Below are positions 25,927 through 33,843 of a stretch of DNA of 64,000 bases, piece after piece (position 1 is the first letter of the stretch; every line of letters starts with the position of its first letter). The stretch is from the NCBI GenBank assembly GCA_022511445.1, contig JAFLVE010000010.1:201387-265386 (forward strand), read 5' to 3'. Position numbers and translations under genes: made by a program. Origin of the DNA: Clostridiales bacterium (GTDB lineage Bacteria; Bacillota; Clostridia; Christensenellales; Pumilibacteraceae). The notes under the pieces are model-generated. The model did no database searches, was not told where the DNA came from, and was given only the letters and a program-made list of their open reading frames with translations.

Positions 25927-27288
25927 ATGGAATTGACTTATAAAAGAAAGAACGTGTTTGCGGAAGCCGACGACGCCGAGTTAAAGCGGATATTCGACTA
26001 CTGCGAAGAGTACAAAAAATACCTCGATTGCGCAAAGACCGAGCGCGAAGCGGTAACTTATGCAATCTCGCTTATCGAAAAGCACGGATACAAGCCGTAC
26101 ACGCTCGGCGACAAGATTAATAAAGGCGACAAGCTGTATCTTAACAACCGCGGCAAGGGGCTTTTTATCCTGCGCGCGGGCAAAAAGGATATAGCCAAGC
26201 ACGGCGTTCGCATACTCGTGGCGCATACCGACAGCCCGAGACTCGACCTTAAGCAGGTGCCGCTTTACGAAAAGTCGGACGCCGCGTACTTTAAGACCCA
26301 CTACTACGGCGGAATAAAAAAGTACCATTGGCTGACCATTCCGCTCGCGCTCCACGGCGTTATCGCGCTCAAGTCGGGCAAGACCGTCGATATTAAAATC
26401 GGCGAGGATGACGCCGATCCCGTATTTTATATAACCGACCTTCTCCCCCACCTCTCGCAGGAGATAAACAGCAAGTCCATAGGCGACGGGTTCAAGGCGG
26501 AAAATCTTAATATCGTCGTGGGCGGAATCCCCGTAGGCAAGGACGCCGACGCGGTTAAAGCGGGCGTACTTAAAATCCTAAACGACAAGTACGGCGTGAC
26601 GGAAGAGGATTTCCTCTCCGCCGAGATAGAGGCGGTGCCCGCGGTCAAGGCGCGTGACGTCGGCTTCGACCGCGCGTTCCTCGCGGCATACGGTCACGAT
26701 GACAGCGTTTGCGCCTATCCCGAGATAACGGCGACCCTCGAAGCAAAGACCGACGAGACGGTGCTCACCATTCTCGCCGACAAAGAGGAAATCGGCTCGG
26801 AGGGCAACACCGGCATGCAATGCGTGCTTATAACCGATATATTAAACGAAATAGCCAAGGCGTACGGCGCCAATCCCGCCGTCGTCCGCGCCGCGTCGCG
26901 CTGCATCTCGGCAGACGTAACCGCCGCGTACGATCCCGACTACGCCTCGGCGTTCGAGGAGAACAACGTCGGACAGATAAGCCACGGCGTGTGCATGAAT
27001 AAATTCACCGGCGCGCGCGGCAAGTCCGGCTCCAACGACGCTTCCGCCGAATATATCGCCTCGCTCCGCGCCGCATTCGAAAAGGACGGCGTGGTGTGGC
27101 AGACCGGCGAGCTCGGCAGGGTCGACCTCGGCGGCGGCGGCACGGTCGCTAAGTACATTGCGAACATAAATATCGACACGGTTGATATGGGCGTACCCGT
27201 GCTTTCCATGCACGCTCCCTACGAGCTTGTCAGTAAAGCGGACGTCTACTCCGCCCACAAAGCGTTCTGCGCGTTTATAAAAAATTAA
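25927..27288 (+). CDS. M18-family metalloaminopeptidase
   Basis: A cytoplasmic dinuclear-zinc aminopeptidase of the aspartyl/leucyl M18 family, which trims acidic or neutral residues from peptides. The 453 residues have the family motifs in order: LVAHTDSPRLDLK near residue 98 (zinc His and Asp), YGHDDSVCAY, ADKEEIGSEGNTGMQ near 280 (catalytic Glu pair), GKSGSNDASAEYI near 360, and VLSMHAPYELVSKADVY near 425 (last zinc His). It is monocistronic with its own promoter and a strong terminator. Confidence 0.93.
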   Translation: MELTYKRKNVFAEADDAELKRIFDYCEEYKKYLDCAKTEREAVTYAISLIEKHGYKPYTLGDKINKGDKLYLNNRGKGLFILRAGKKDIAKHGVRILVAHTDSPRLDLKQVPLYEKSDAAYFKTHYYGGIKKYHWLTIPLALHGVIALKSGKTVDIKIGEDDADPVFYITDLLPHLSQEINSKSIGDGFKAENLNIVVGGIPVGKDADAVKAGVLKILNDKYGVTEEDFLSAEIEAVPAVKARDVGFDRAFLAAYGHDDSVCAYPEITATLEAKTDETVLTILADKEEIGSEGNTGMQCVLITDILNEIAKAYGANPAVVRAASRCISADVTAAYDPDYASAFEENNVGQISHGVCMNKFTGARGKSGSNDASAEYIASLRAAFEKDGVVWQTGELGRVDLGGGGTVAKYIANINIDTVDMGVPVLSMHAPYELVSKADVYSAHKAFCAFIKN

Positions 27289-27330
27289 TTCTGCCGCACG
27301 AAGCGAAGCAAACGAATAATCGTAAAAGAA

Positions 27331-27360
27331 AAGAACTTCCGTAAAGGAAGTTCTTTTTTG
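27331..27360. terminator. Bidirectional terminator between the M18 and GT2 genes
   Basis: AAGAACTTCC, loop GTAAA, GGAAGTTCTT, with T-runs on the plus strand and A-rich flank giving T on the minus strand. It serves the two convergent genes. Confidence 0.9.
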
Positions 27361-27372
27361 TGTGATTTTTCC

Positions 27373-28887
27373 CTATTCCGCTTTTACTTCCGAGCTCTCG
27401 GTTACCAAAGCGGGTTTTACACCCTTTCCCGTAATATCGCTAAGCGACATTGCTCTGTCGTGAATGGTCGGGCGCCAGGTAAGCTTGGGCGTGAGTATTC
27501 CGATTGCGAGCGCGACGGCGACGAGCAAATTGTACCAAGGGTAAAGAATAATCATCGTCAGAGCGCGGTACCACTTGGTATAGTTGACGCGCTTGTTTTC
27601 GACAATAAGCAGAACTATGTTTTGAAGTGTGATAAGCCCGATAACGTAGACGATTATCTGATACCCGATACTCCACAGAATATAGAACCAGCCGGTGTGA
27701 TTGCCTGTCAAATTCCAAATGAACTTTTCCACCGTGTCTATATTGTCCGCCATGACGTACAATCCGTCTTTAAGCATGGACACGGGTCCTATGCCGTAAA
27801 GCGCGTTTATCTCGAAGATATTTGTCGTGCCGAACGCGTTCATGCACGACGCGGGGTCGACCGCCATAAACGCGAGCACGCCCTTGAAAATGTAATATGC
27901 GGGAAACCAGAACGTGGCAAGCAGGGCGACGAACGGATACAGCAGATACAGGAACATATCTATATACGCAAGCCAAAACCGCGTAAAAAACCTAAACAGC
28001 ATTTTCGGTCCGTACCGCCACAAAAGCAGAAAAACGCCTTTGCCGAGGCGGGTTTGCCTAACGAGCGAATACTTGAGCCCGTGCGGCTGTTCGTCGAAAA
28101 ACTCCGCTTTGGGCACGTAGTGCACGCGGTGCTTTTTGTCGATTAGCTGAAGCGTATACTCGAAGTCCTCGACGAGGTTAAACGCGTTCCAGCCGCCCAT
28201 GTCAGCGGCTATCTCGCGGCGAATGAAAAATCCCGTGCCCGCAAGCGGAACTGTGGAATGAAGCCTTGTTCTGCCGTGACCGTTAGCTCTGCAATCGCGC
28301 AAAAAAGTCATTCCGTTGGAGCCGGCAATGCAGTTGTCGTCGTAGTTTTTGGAGTTGCGGTAGCCTGTCCCTACCTTGACGCCTGCGTCGAAAGCCTTGT
28401 TCATCTCTTTGACAAAATCGACGTTCATAAGGTTGTCGGCGTCCATAACCATTATTCCCTCGTACTCGGGGTGGTTGTCGAGAATCTCTCTGAACGCGAG
28501 CTGAAGCGCGTACCCCTTGCGCCCGTGCTTGGGATCGGGGTCGTTAAGCTCCAAAACGTAGTCCGCGCCCGCCTTTCGTGCGACCTCCGCCGTGTCGTCC
28601 TTGCAGTTATGCGCGACGACGAGAATGTCGAGTAGCTCGCGCGGATAGTTTTGCGCGCGAATGGAATCGATAAGGTGTCCTATGACGTTTCGCTCGTTGC
28701 GCGCGCACGTCACGACGATAAACCTATGGTTGACCCGCGCCTCGGGATATTTCTTTTGCGGGATAATCATAAGCACCCAATATATCATGGGCAGCGCCAT
28801 ACACGCACCGGCAATGGTGACGACAACCCAGTTGATATTATCGAGCACTTTGACAAGCACCGCGGGTATTACTGATAAAAGTTGCAT
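27373..28887 (-). CDS. Family 2 glycosyltransferase, membrane-bound
   Basis: A processive-type inverting glycosyltransferase, likely making or modifying a surface polysaccharide from a nucleotide sugar. The track starts 20 residues early; the ATG at 28885-28887 after AGGGAAGAAGT gives 504 residues. An N-terminal helix (VVTIAGACMALPMIYWVLMI) precedes the GT-A domain: VVTCARNERNVIGHL, VMDADN (DxD motif), GTGFFIRRE, and LVEDFEYTLQL with the ED motif. QTRLGKG replaces the QxxRW motif of cellulose and hyaluronan synthases. Four or more helices follow from about residue 290. The gene stands alone, so the sugar is unknown. Confidence 0.88.
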   Translation of the reverse strand: MQLLSVIPAVLVKVLDNINWVVVTIAGACMALPMIYWVLMIIPQKKYPEARVNHRFIVVTCARNERNVIGHLIDSIRAQNYPRELLDILVVAHNCKDDTAEVARKAGADYVLELNDPDPKHGRKGYALQLAFREILDNHPEYEGIMVMDADNLMNVDFVKEMNKAFDAGVKVGTGYRNSKNYDDNCIAGSNGMTFLRDCRANGHGRTRLHSTVPLAGTGFFIRREIAADMGGWNAFNLVEDFEYTLQLIDKKHRVHYVPKAEFFDEQPHGLKYSLVRQTRLGKGVFLLLWRYGPKMLFRFFTRFWLAYIDMFLYLLYPFVALLATFWFPAYYIFKGVLAFMAVDPASCMNAFGTTNIFEINALYGIGPVSMLKDGLYVMADNIDTVEKFIWNLTGNHTGWFYILWSIGYQIIVYVIGLITLQNIVLLIVENKRVNYTKWYRALTMIILYPWYNLLVAVALAIGILTPKLTWRPTIHDRAMSLSDITGKGVKPALVTESSEVKAE

Positions 28888-28925
28888 ACTTCTTCCCTTT
28901 TTCGGCGATTTGTTGCAATAAGTAC

Positions 28926-28954
28926 AGTATATACCCCGCCGCACCATAAGTCAA
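28926..28954 (-). promoter_or_regulatory. Promoter of the GT2 gene
   Basis: TTGACT, 17 bases, TATACT on the minus strand, about 40 bases upstream of the corrected ATG. It lies inside the longer track ORF and supports the later start. Confidence 0.8.
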
Positions 28955-29014
28955 TAATTTTTTTCCGTCAAAGCGCGCAAACGGTCGCCAATGAGGATTG
29001 CGCTTATCCTCTCG

Positions 29015-29647
29015 TTAAAAGCCTACGCCGAGCACGCCTGTCACGCAAATCTCTATACCTATTATAATAAGAATGATACCGCCGAGAATGACCGCCTTGT
29101 AGCCGAGCTTGTCGCCGAATTTTTGTCCGATAAACACGGCGATCATGCACAGCGCGAAGGTTATTGCCGAAATAATCGCCGCCGCAATCATCGCCTCGTA
29201 AATCTCGTAGTCGGATATGGACAGTCCCACGCTTAAAGCGTCGATAGACGTTGCAAGCGCCTGCACAAGAAGCGTTTTTACGCCGAGCTTGGGTTTAACC
29301 GCTTCCGCCTCGGCATTTTCTGCCCCGCCGCCCTCGATTGCGCTTTCGTCCGCCTTTTTTCGCCGTTCCTTAATTCCGTCGCGAATCATCTTGCCGCCGA
29401 GAAACAGTAGCAGCACGAGCGCTATCCAGGGGATATACGGACCGATCTTGTCGATAAGCGCATGACCCGCGAAATACCCCGCGATTGGCATTGCCGCCTG
29501 AAAAATCGCATACGTCGCCGCCATGAGTATTTTTTTGCCGATTGACATTTTCGGCTCGTTCAGGCCGTTGGACATGGACACGGCGGACGCGTCCATAGCA
29601 AGTCCTGCGCCGAGCCCTATGTTTTGAAGGAAAAATCCTGCCGTCAT
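29015..29647 (-). CDS. mntP: MntP-family manganese efflux pump
   Basis: A six-helix membrane protein of 210 residues (MntP/YtaF type) that exports Mn(II). The two repeats each carry an Asp-containing helix: GLAMDASAVSMSNGL near residue 15 and ALATSIDALSVGLSIS near 130, the signature metal-binding residues. A charged Glu/Lys loop of about 30 residues (ERRKKADESAIEGG) joins the halves and is longer than in E. coli MntP. It is the third gene of the rarA-HAD-mntP run. No yybP-ykoY manganese riboswitch is visible. Confidence 0.88.
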   Translation of the reverse strand: MTAGFFLQNIGLGAGLAMDASAVSMSNGLNEPKMSIGKKILMAATYAIFQAAMPIAGYFAGHALIDKIGPYIPWIALVLLLFLGGKMIRDGIKERRKKADESAIEGGGAENAEAEAVKPKLGVKTLLVQALATSIDALSVGLSISDYEIYEAMIAAAIISAITFALCMIAVFIGQKFGDKLGYKAVILGGIILIIIGIEICVTGVLGVGF

Positions 29648-29658
29648 ATCCTCTTCCT

Positions 29659-30384
29659 CTATTTACTCGCAGATTTAAATTTACTTTCAATATATAAAAT
29701 GAGGTCGGAAAAAGTTCCATGTCGGCACGTAGAAATATCCGCACCGTCCGGATTTAACAGACATTCGGGCAACAGGAAGGTGTCGATTCCCGCCTTTTGC
29801 GCGGTAACGATATCCTCGCGGAAGTCGTTGCCCACCATAAGGCAGTTTTCGGGCTTTGTGCCGAGAATGTTCAGTATTTCGGTGTAGTATAGCGGATTGG
29901 GCTTGCAGTAATGAAACTGCTCGAATGCGGTGATTAAACAAAAATCGTCTTTGGATAACCCCGTCCAATCAAGCCGCTTTAACTGCGCGGTCATGGGGAA
30001 AACGGGATTTGTCGCAAGCACCGTTTTTATTCCCAAGCCGTTTATATGCCGCACCGCGTCCGCCGCGCCCGTAATCTCTCCGCTCGTCGAGCGCAGGCCG
30101 TCGAAAATGTTTTCGTAGAAATAATCGAAATGCGCCCTGTCCTCGTCGAGCTTGTCCGGAAAGCAAGATTTATAGTAATCCCAAAAAACATCGAAGTTTG
30201 TGCGCTTGCCGTCGCCCGACACCATGGCGCCGGTGCCTTTTAATATTACCTCGGCAAGTCTTTTGGGCTCGTGACCGTATTTATACATATGCTCGCCGAT
30301 TGCGCCGAGGTATGCTTTTACAAAAACGAGCGGGTCCAAGTTGTGAAGCGTGCCGTCAAGATCGAATAAAACGTATTCTAACAT
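29659..30384 (-). CDS. HAD-superfamily hydrolase
   Basis: A haloacid-dehalogenase-type phosphatase of 241 residues. Motif I is VLFDLDGTL with the nucleophile Asp, motif II is VLATNP, and motif IV is MVGNDFREDIVTAQKAGI. A helical cap domain occupies roughly residues 15-100. HAD enzymes of this type dephosphorylate small sugars or nucleotides, or remove phosphoglycolate; the substrate cannot be read from sequence. It lies 13 bases after rarA and 11 before mntP. Confidence 0.88.
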   Translation of the reverse strand: MLEYVLFDLDGTLHNLDPLVFVKAYLGAIGEHMYKYGHEPKRLAEVILKGTGAMVSGDGKRTNFDVFWDYYKSCFPDKLDEDRAHFDYFYENIFDGLRSTSGEITGAADAVRHINGLGIKTVLATNPVFPMTAQLKRLDWTGLSKDDFCLITAFEQFHYCKPNPLYYTEILNILGTKPENCLMVGNDFREDIVTAQKAGIDTFLLPECLLNPDGADISTCRHGTFSDLILYIESKFKSASK

Positions 30385-30397
30385 TTTGTCTTTTCCT

Positions 30398-31741
30398 TTA
30401 CTTATCCTTTTTATTACTATCCTTTTTGTGCTTGGCTTTCCATTCCTTAATCTGCTTGAGTCGTTCCTTAAACCGAGTTTCGAGCCCCTCCTCGGTCGGG
30501 CGGTAGTATTCCCTGCCGATTAAGTCGTCGGGCAGGCATTGCATTGTCGTAAGCTTGTCCGCCGTATCGTGCGCGTACTCGTAACCCTTGCCGTAGTTAA
30601 GCTCCTTCATAAGCCTTGTCGGCGCGTTTCTTATTACGAGCGGCACCGGCTCGGCAAGCCGAGTGAGCGCGTCGGACTTGGCGGAGTTGTACGCGATGTC
30701 CATGGCGTTGGACTTGGGCGCGAGCGACATGTATATAACCGCCTGCGTAAGGTGAACGGCGCACTCGGGCATTCCTATAAAATGGCAGGCGTGGTACGCC
30801 GCGACGGATATTTCTATCGCGCGCGGATCGGCAAGCCCTACGTCCTCGCTTGCAAACCGTGTTACCCGCCGCGCAATGTACAGCGGGTCCTCGCCCGCTT
30901 CCAGCATTCGCGCCAACCAGTAGACCGCCGCGTCGGGGTCGGAGTTTCGCATAGATTTATGCAACGCGGAGATAAGATTGTAATGCTCCTCGCCGCCCTT
31001 GTCGTAGAGCAGCGATTTTTTGGAAGTGCAGTTTTCCACAGTCTCTTTGGTGACGGTTATGCCGTCCTCGGAAATGTCGCCGTTAAGGACGACCATTTCG
31101 AGCGTGGAAAGCGCGCTTCTCGCGTCGCCGTTTGCAAAGGTCGCAATCGCCTCGACAAGCTCGGGGTCGATTTTCACCCTTTCGTCGCCGAAACCGCGTT
31201 TATCGGTCAAAGCGCGGTTTAAAAGCACGACAAGGTCCTCGGTCGAAAGCGACTGAAGCACAAACACCTTGCAGCGAGATAAAAGCGCGCCGTTAACCTC
31301 GAACGACGGGTTTTCGGTCGTCGCGCCGATAAGAATAATGCTGCCCTTTTCCACAAACGGCAAAAACGCGTCCTGCTGCGCCTTGTTAAAGCGGTGAATC
31401 TCGTCGACGAAAAGAATGGTGCGCTCGCCGAAACGGCGGTTGTTTTCCGCCTCCGCCATTACCTGCTTGATTTCCTTGATTCCGCTCGTTACCGCCGAAA
31501 AGTCGATAAACTTCGATTTCGTGGTGTGCGCGATTATGCGCGCAAGCGTGGTTTTGCCCACGCCGGGCGGACCCCAGAAAATCATGGAGCCGATATTGTC
31601 GCCCTCTATCAGTTTTCGCAAAATCTTGCCCGGACCGATTAAATGCTTTTGTCCGCAAAACTCGTCGAGGCTTTTCGGTCTGAGCCTTGCCGCGAGCGGT
31701 TGGGAATATTCACTTTCGAAAAACGTCGGTTGGTTTTCCAT
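30398..31741 (-). CDS. rarA: Replication-associated recombination protein A (AAA+ ATPase)
   Basis: RarA/MgsA acts at stalled replication forks. The track starts 46 residues too early, running through the promoter; the ATG at 31739-31741 gives 447 residues beginning [20 protein letters not shown], the family start. Visible are [16 protein letters not shown], Walker [10 protein letters not shown] near residue 56, Walker [18 protein letters not shown], the sensor [12 protein letters not shown], and the C-terminal tetramerisation domain ([23 protein letters not shown]). It heads an operon with a HAD phosphatase and mntP. Confidence 0.95.
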   Translation of the reverse strand: MENQPTFFESEYSQPLAARLRPKSLDEFCGQKHLIGPGKILRKLIEGDNIGSMIFWGPPGVGKTTLARIIAHTTKSKFIDFSAVTSGIKEIKQVMAEAENNRRFGERTILFVDEIHRFNKAQQDAFLPFVEKGSIILIGATTENPSFEVNGALLSRCKVFVLQSLSTEDLVVLLNRALTDKRGFGDERVKIDPELVEAIATFANGDARSALSTLEMVVLNGDISEDGITVTKETVENCTSKKSLLYDKGGEEHYNLISALHKSMRNSDPDAAVYWLARMLEAGEDPLYIARRVTRFASEDVGLADPRAIEISVAAYHACHFIGMPECAVHLTQAVIYMSLAPKSNAMDIAYNSAKSDALTRLAEPVPLVIRNAPTRLMKELNYGKGYEYAHDTADKLTTMQCLPDDLIGREYYRPTEEGLETRFKERLKQIKEWKAKHKKDSNKKDK

Positions 31742-31787
31742 TTTTATTCGAGCGGCTCCAAAAGATAAAGTTTTTTGCCTTAGCGTC

Positions 31788-31816
31788 ATTATACCACTCG
31801 CGGCCCGATAAATCAA
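31788..31816 (-). promoter_or_regulatory. Promoter of rarA-HAD-mntP
   Basis: TTGATT, 17 bases, TATAAT on the minus strand, about 45 bases upstream of the corrected rarA ATG. Confidence 0.85.
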
Positions 31817-31876
31817 GAATACAGCCGCCATATCGCGATTTTTGATTTTTTCAATACCTTCTCGACAAAAAACGCA

Positions 31877-31920
31877 CAAAAAAACGACCTTGTGTTACCT
31901 AAAGCAATACGGTCGTCTTT
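31877..31920 (-). terminator. Terminator of the downstream membrane-protein gene
   Basis: ACGACC and GGTCGT pair across a 21-base loop with T-runs on both sides. It begins 12 bases after the stop codon of the gene ending at 31932. Confidence 0.8.
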
Positions 31921-31931
31921 TTTTCATTTAT

Positions 31932-32786
31932 TTAGTGATCGTCGTTAGTTAGGTACATCAGATACAAAACCAGCGTGGTTACCAAAACGAAGGTCATTAT
32001 GCCCGCGACCGGAATTATCAAAAACGCCCACGGCAGAACGGAAAAGGATAAAACCGTAAAAATAATTAGGCTTATCTGCCCTTGCGCAAACATCCATACC
32101 CCGTCCAAAAAGCTTGCAAACGCATTATCGAGATTGAAATTCGGCTCGAGGTTGGCGAGTATGTTTATCGAAAGGGCGCCCACCGCGGCGACAATCGTCG
32201 AGACGCGCAGCCACAATATTCCGTATAAATCTTTGTTCGTATCGCCCAACAGCGCTTTGTATTCCGGCTGACCCGAGATATAAAAGAACAGCACGATAAG
32301 CCCCGCCATGCCGAGCACGCCTATTATCCAAAACAGCACCCTTAACCCAGTCGTCATATTTATCGGCGCTTTGTTGGCAACGAGAATAAAAATCGACGGA
32401 ATAAGAACGAGTATCATATACCCGTAAAGCCGCGAAAACGCCTGCGCCGATTCTTCGGTAAACGAGTCCGATTGGCTAAACAGCCCAGATATTATATCGG
32501 TAGTAAGGGAGAGCACGCAAATAACCGCGGCGGCGGCGTAAAGGAGCGCAATGATTACAGCAACGGGAATACTTACGGGGTCGTTCGGCTCACCTCTTAC
32601 CGCCCTTGCTTTGGAGCTTTTGGGTTTTTCCGTGTTTTCGGGCTTAGCGTCTTTTTTCTCCGCCGACGGCGAAAAAGCTTTCGTAAGATTATTCGAATCG
32701 TCCTTGAGCGGCGAGTCGATAGTCTCGGCGTTCTTACCGAAATTAAATTTGTTGTCTTTATAATTAAAAGAGTTGTTTTCTTCCAT
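31932..32786 (-). CDS. Hypothetical multi-pass membrane protein
   Basis: Not recognised. The ATG at 32786 is preferred over the one five codons upstream because GGAGAACAAT precedes it properly. The 284 residues begin with a polar Asn/Lys/Glu-rich region of about 70 (probably cytoplasmic) and continue with about six hydrophobic segments, such as VAVIIALLYAAAAVICVLSL, LILVPS-like helix, VLFWIIGVLGMAGLIVLFF, and a C-terminal FLIIPVAGIMTFVLVTTLVL. No catalytic motif is visible. Its neighbour upstream is another unknown membrane protein on the same strand. Confidence 0.75.
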   Translation of the reverse strand: MEENNSFNYKDNKFNFGKNAETIDSPLKDDSNNLTKAFSPSAEKKDAKPENTEKPKSSKARAVRGEPNDPVSIPVAVIIALLYAAAAVICVLSLTTDIISGLFSQSDSFTEESAQAFSRLYGYMILVLIPSIFILVANKAPINMTTGLRVLFWIIGVLGMAGLIVLFFYISGQPEYKALLGDTNKDLYGILWLRVSTIVAAVGALSINILANLEPNFNLDNAFASFLDGVWMFAQGQISLIIFTVLSFSVLPWAFLIIPVAGIMTFVLVTTLVLYLMYLTNDDH

Positions 32787-32901
32787 ATTGTTCTCCGACA
32801 ATACTATAAGGATGGGATTGCAAAAACGCGAACTTTAATTCTAAACTTAAGACGAAGCCACGCCTTGCTTTTCCCCTTTTCACACAAAGCGTGTAAAAGG
32901 G

Positions 32902-33807
32902 TTAATCATTTCCGCTTTGCGGCGGATCGTCGGCGGCTACTGTATGCTCCGCGGCAGGCTCTGCGGCGGTCGAAGCGTTTTCGGTAGCGGCGGCTGTCGC
33001 CGTAAGATCGACGGGTCTGAATCTTTTAAATAGCGGGATTTCGTTAAGCTCCGCCATGCGCCCGAAAAACGTCTTATTGTTGGGTTTTAGGTTTTCGGTA
33101 AGCTTGGCAGTGATCGCTACGTAAATAATGTACGAAGTGACCGAGCCGAGGTTTGTTTCGAGCAGTGAGTTTACGACGAGGGTCATAAGTTTATCCGAGA
33201 ACGATCCGACTATCTCCGCGCTCCTTATTCCTCCGACCAGAAGCATAAACTCCCAGCCGAACTGCACCGCAACGCCCGTAAAGAACAGCCACCCGAGCGG
33301 CAGATGTTTTTTCTTGTCCTTAACCACTATATTAAATACGATTGCGGCGGCAAACCAGGTAAACAGTATGAGCGCCATGTAACCGTGATAAGCGCCCGTT
33401 TCGCGCCAAATGTGGACTACCGGGCTGTTTTGTCCGAAGGTTTCGGCAAGCATCGGGCAGCAGAACCACCAAAGAACAATGAGCGCCGTCCAGGCAAATT
33501 TATGCTTGTCGCGGGAATACCACAACCAAATCCATACGAAGTTGGTAAAGCCGTAGCTCATGGACATCCACCACAGCACCGCAGCCATGTCGCCGCCCTC
33601 TATGTGTCTCGAGCCGGTTGCGAGATGAAAAATGCCGTAGTCGACGACAAAGTACAACAGCCCTCCGAACACGCCGAATATTGCCGTCAGATACTTTTTG
33701 CGTACTATCAAAAACACGAGTAGCGCGACAAGAAAGGCGGAATCGAGATACATGTAAACATAGTTAAACATTCTTTCCGCAATGACGCCTTCCGCACTTA
33801 AAAACAC
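32902..33807 (-). CDS. Hypothetical multi-pass membrane protein
   Basis: Not recognised. It starts at GTG, eight bases after AAGGAGG, and is 301 residues long. About seven hydrophobic segments are visible (AFLVALLVFLIV, IFGVFGGLLYFVVDYGIFHL, ALIVLWWFCCPMLAE, ALILFTWFAAAIVFNIVV, LPLGWLFFTGVAVQFGWEF), many rich in Trp and Phe. The last 40 residues are an Ala/Glu/Pro-rich polar tail. A hairpin without a T-run follows the stop codon. No function can be given. Confidence 0.75.
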   Translation of the reverse strand: MFLSAEGVIAERMFNYVYMYLDSAFLVALLVFLIVRKKYLTAIFGVFGGLLYFVVDYGIFHLATGSRHIEGGDMAAVLWWMSMSYGFTNFVWIWLWYSRDKHKFAWTALIVLWWFCCPMLAETFGQNSPVVHIWRETGAYHGYMALILFTWFAAAIVFNIVVKDKKKHLPLGWLFFTGVAVQFGWEFMLLVGGIRSAEIVGSFSDKLMTLVVNSLLETNLGSVTSYIIYVAITAKLTENLKPNNKTFFGRMAELNEIPLFKRFRPVDLTATAAATENASTAAEPAAEHTVAADDPPQSGND

Positions 33808-33843
33808 TTTTTCTTCCTCCTTGGTTTTGTTTTTGCCTTTTTG

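Noticed and set aside
28990-30390. Manganese (yybP-ykoY) riboswitch ahead of mntP
   Set aside because: mntP is third in an operon and the gaps of 11-13 bases leave no room for one.
32873-32901. Hairpin after the 33.8-32.9 kb membrane gene as a terminator
   Set aside because: The stem (CCCTTTT/AAAAGGG with ACAC/GTGT) is good but no T-run follows it on the minus strand.
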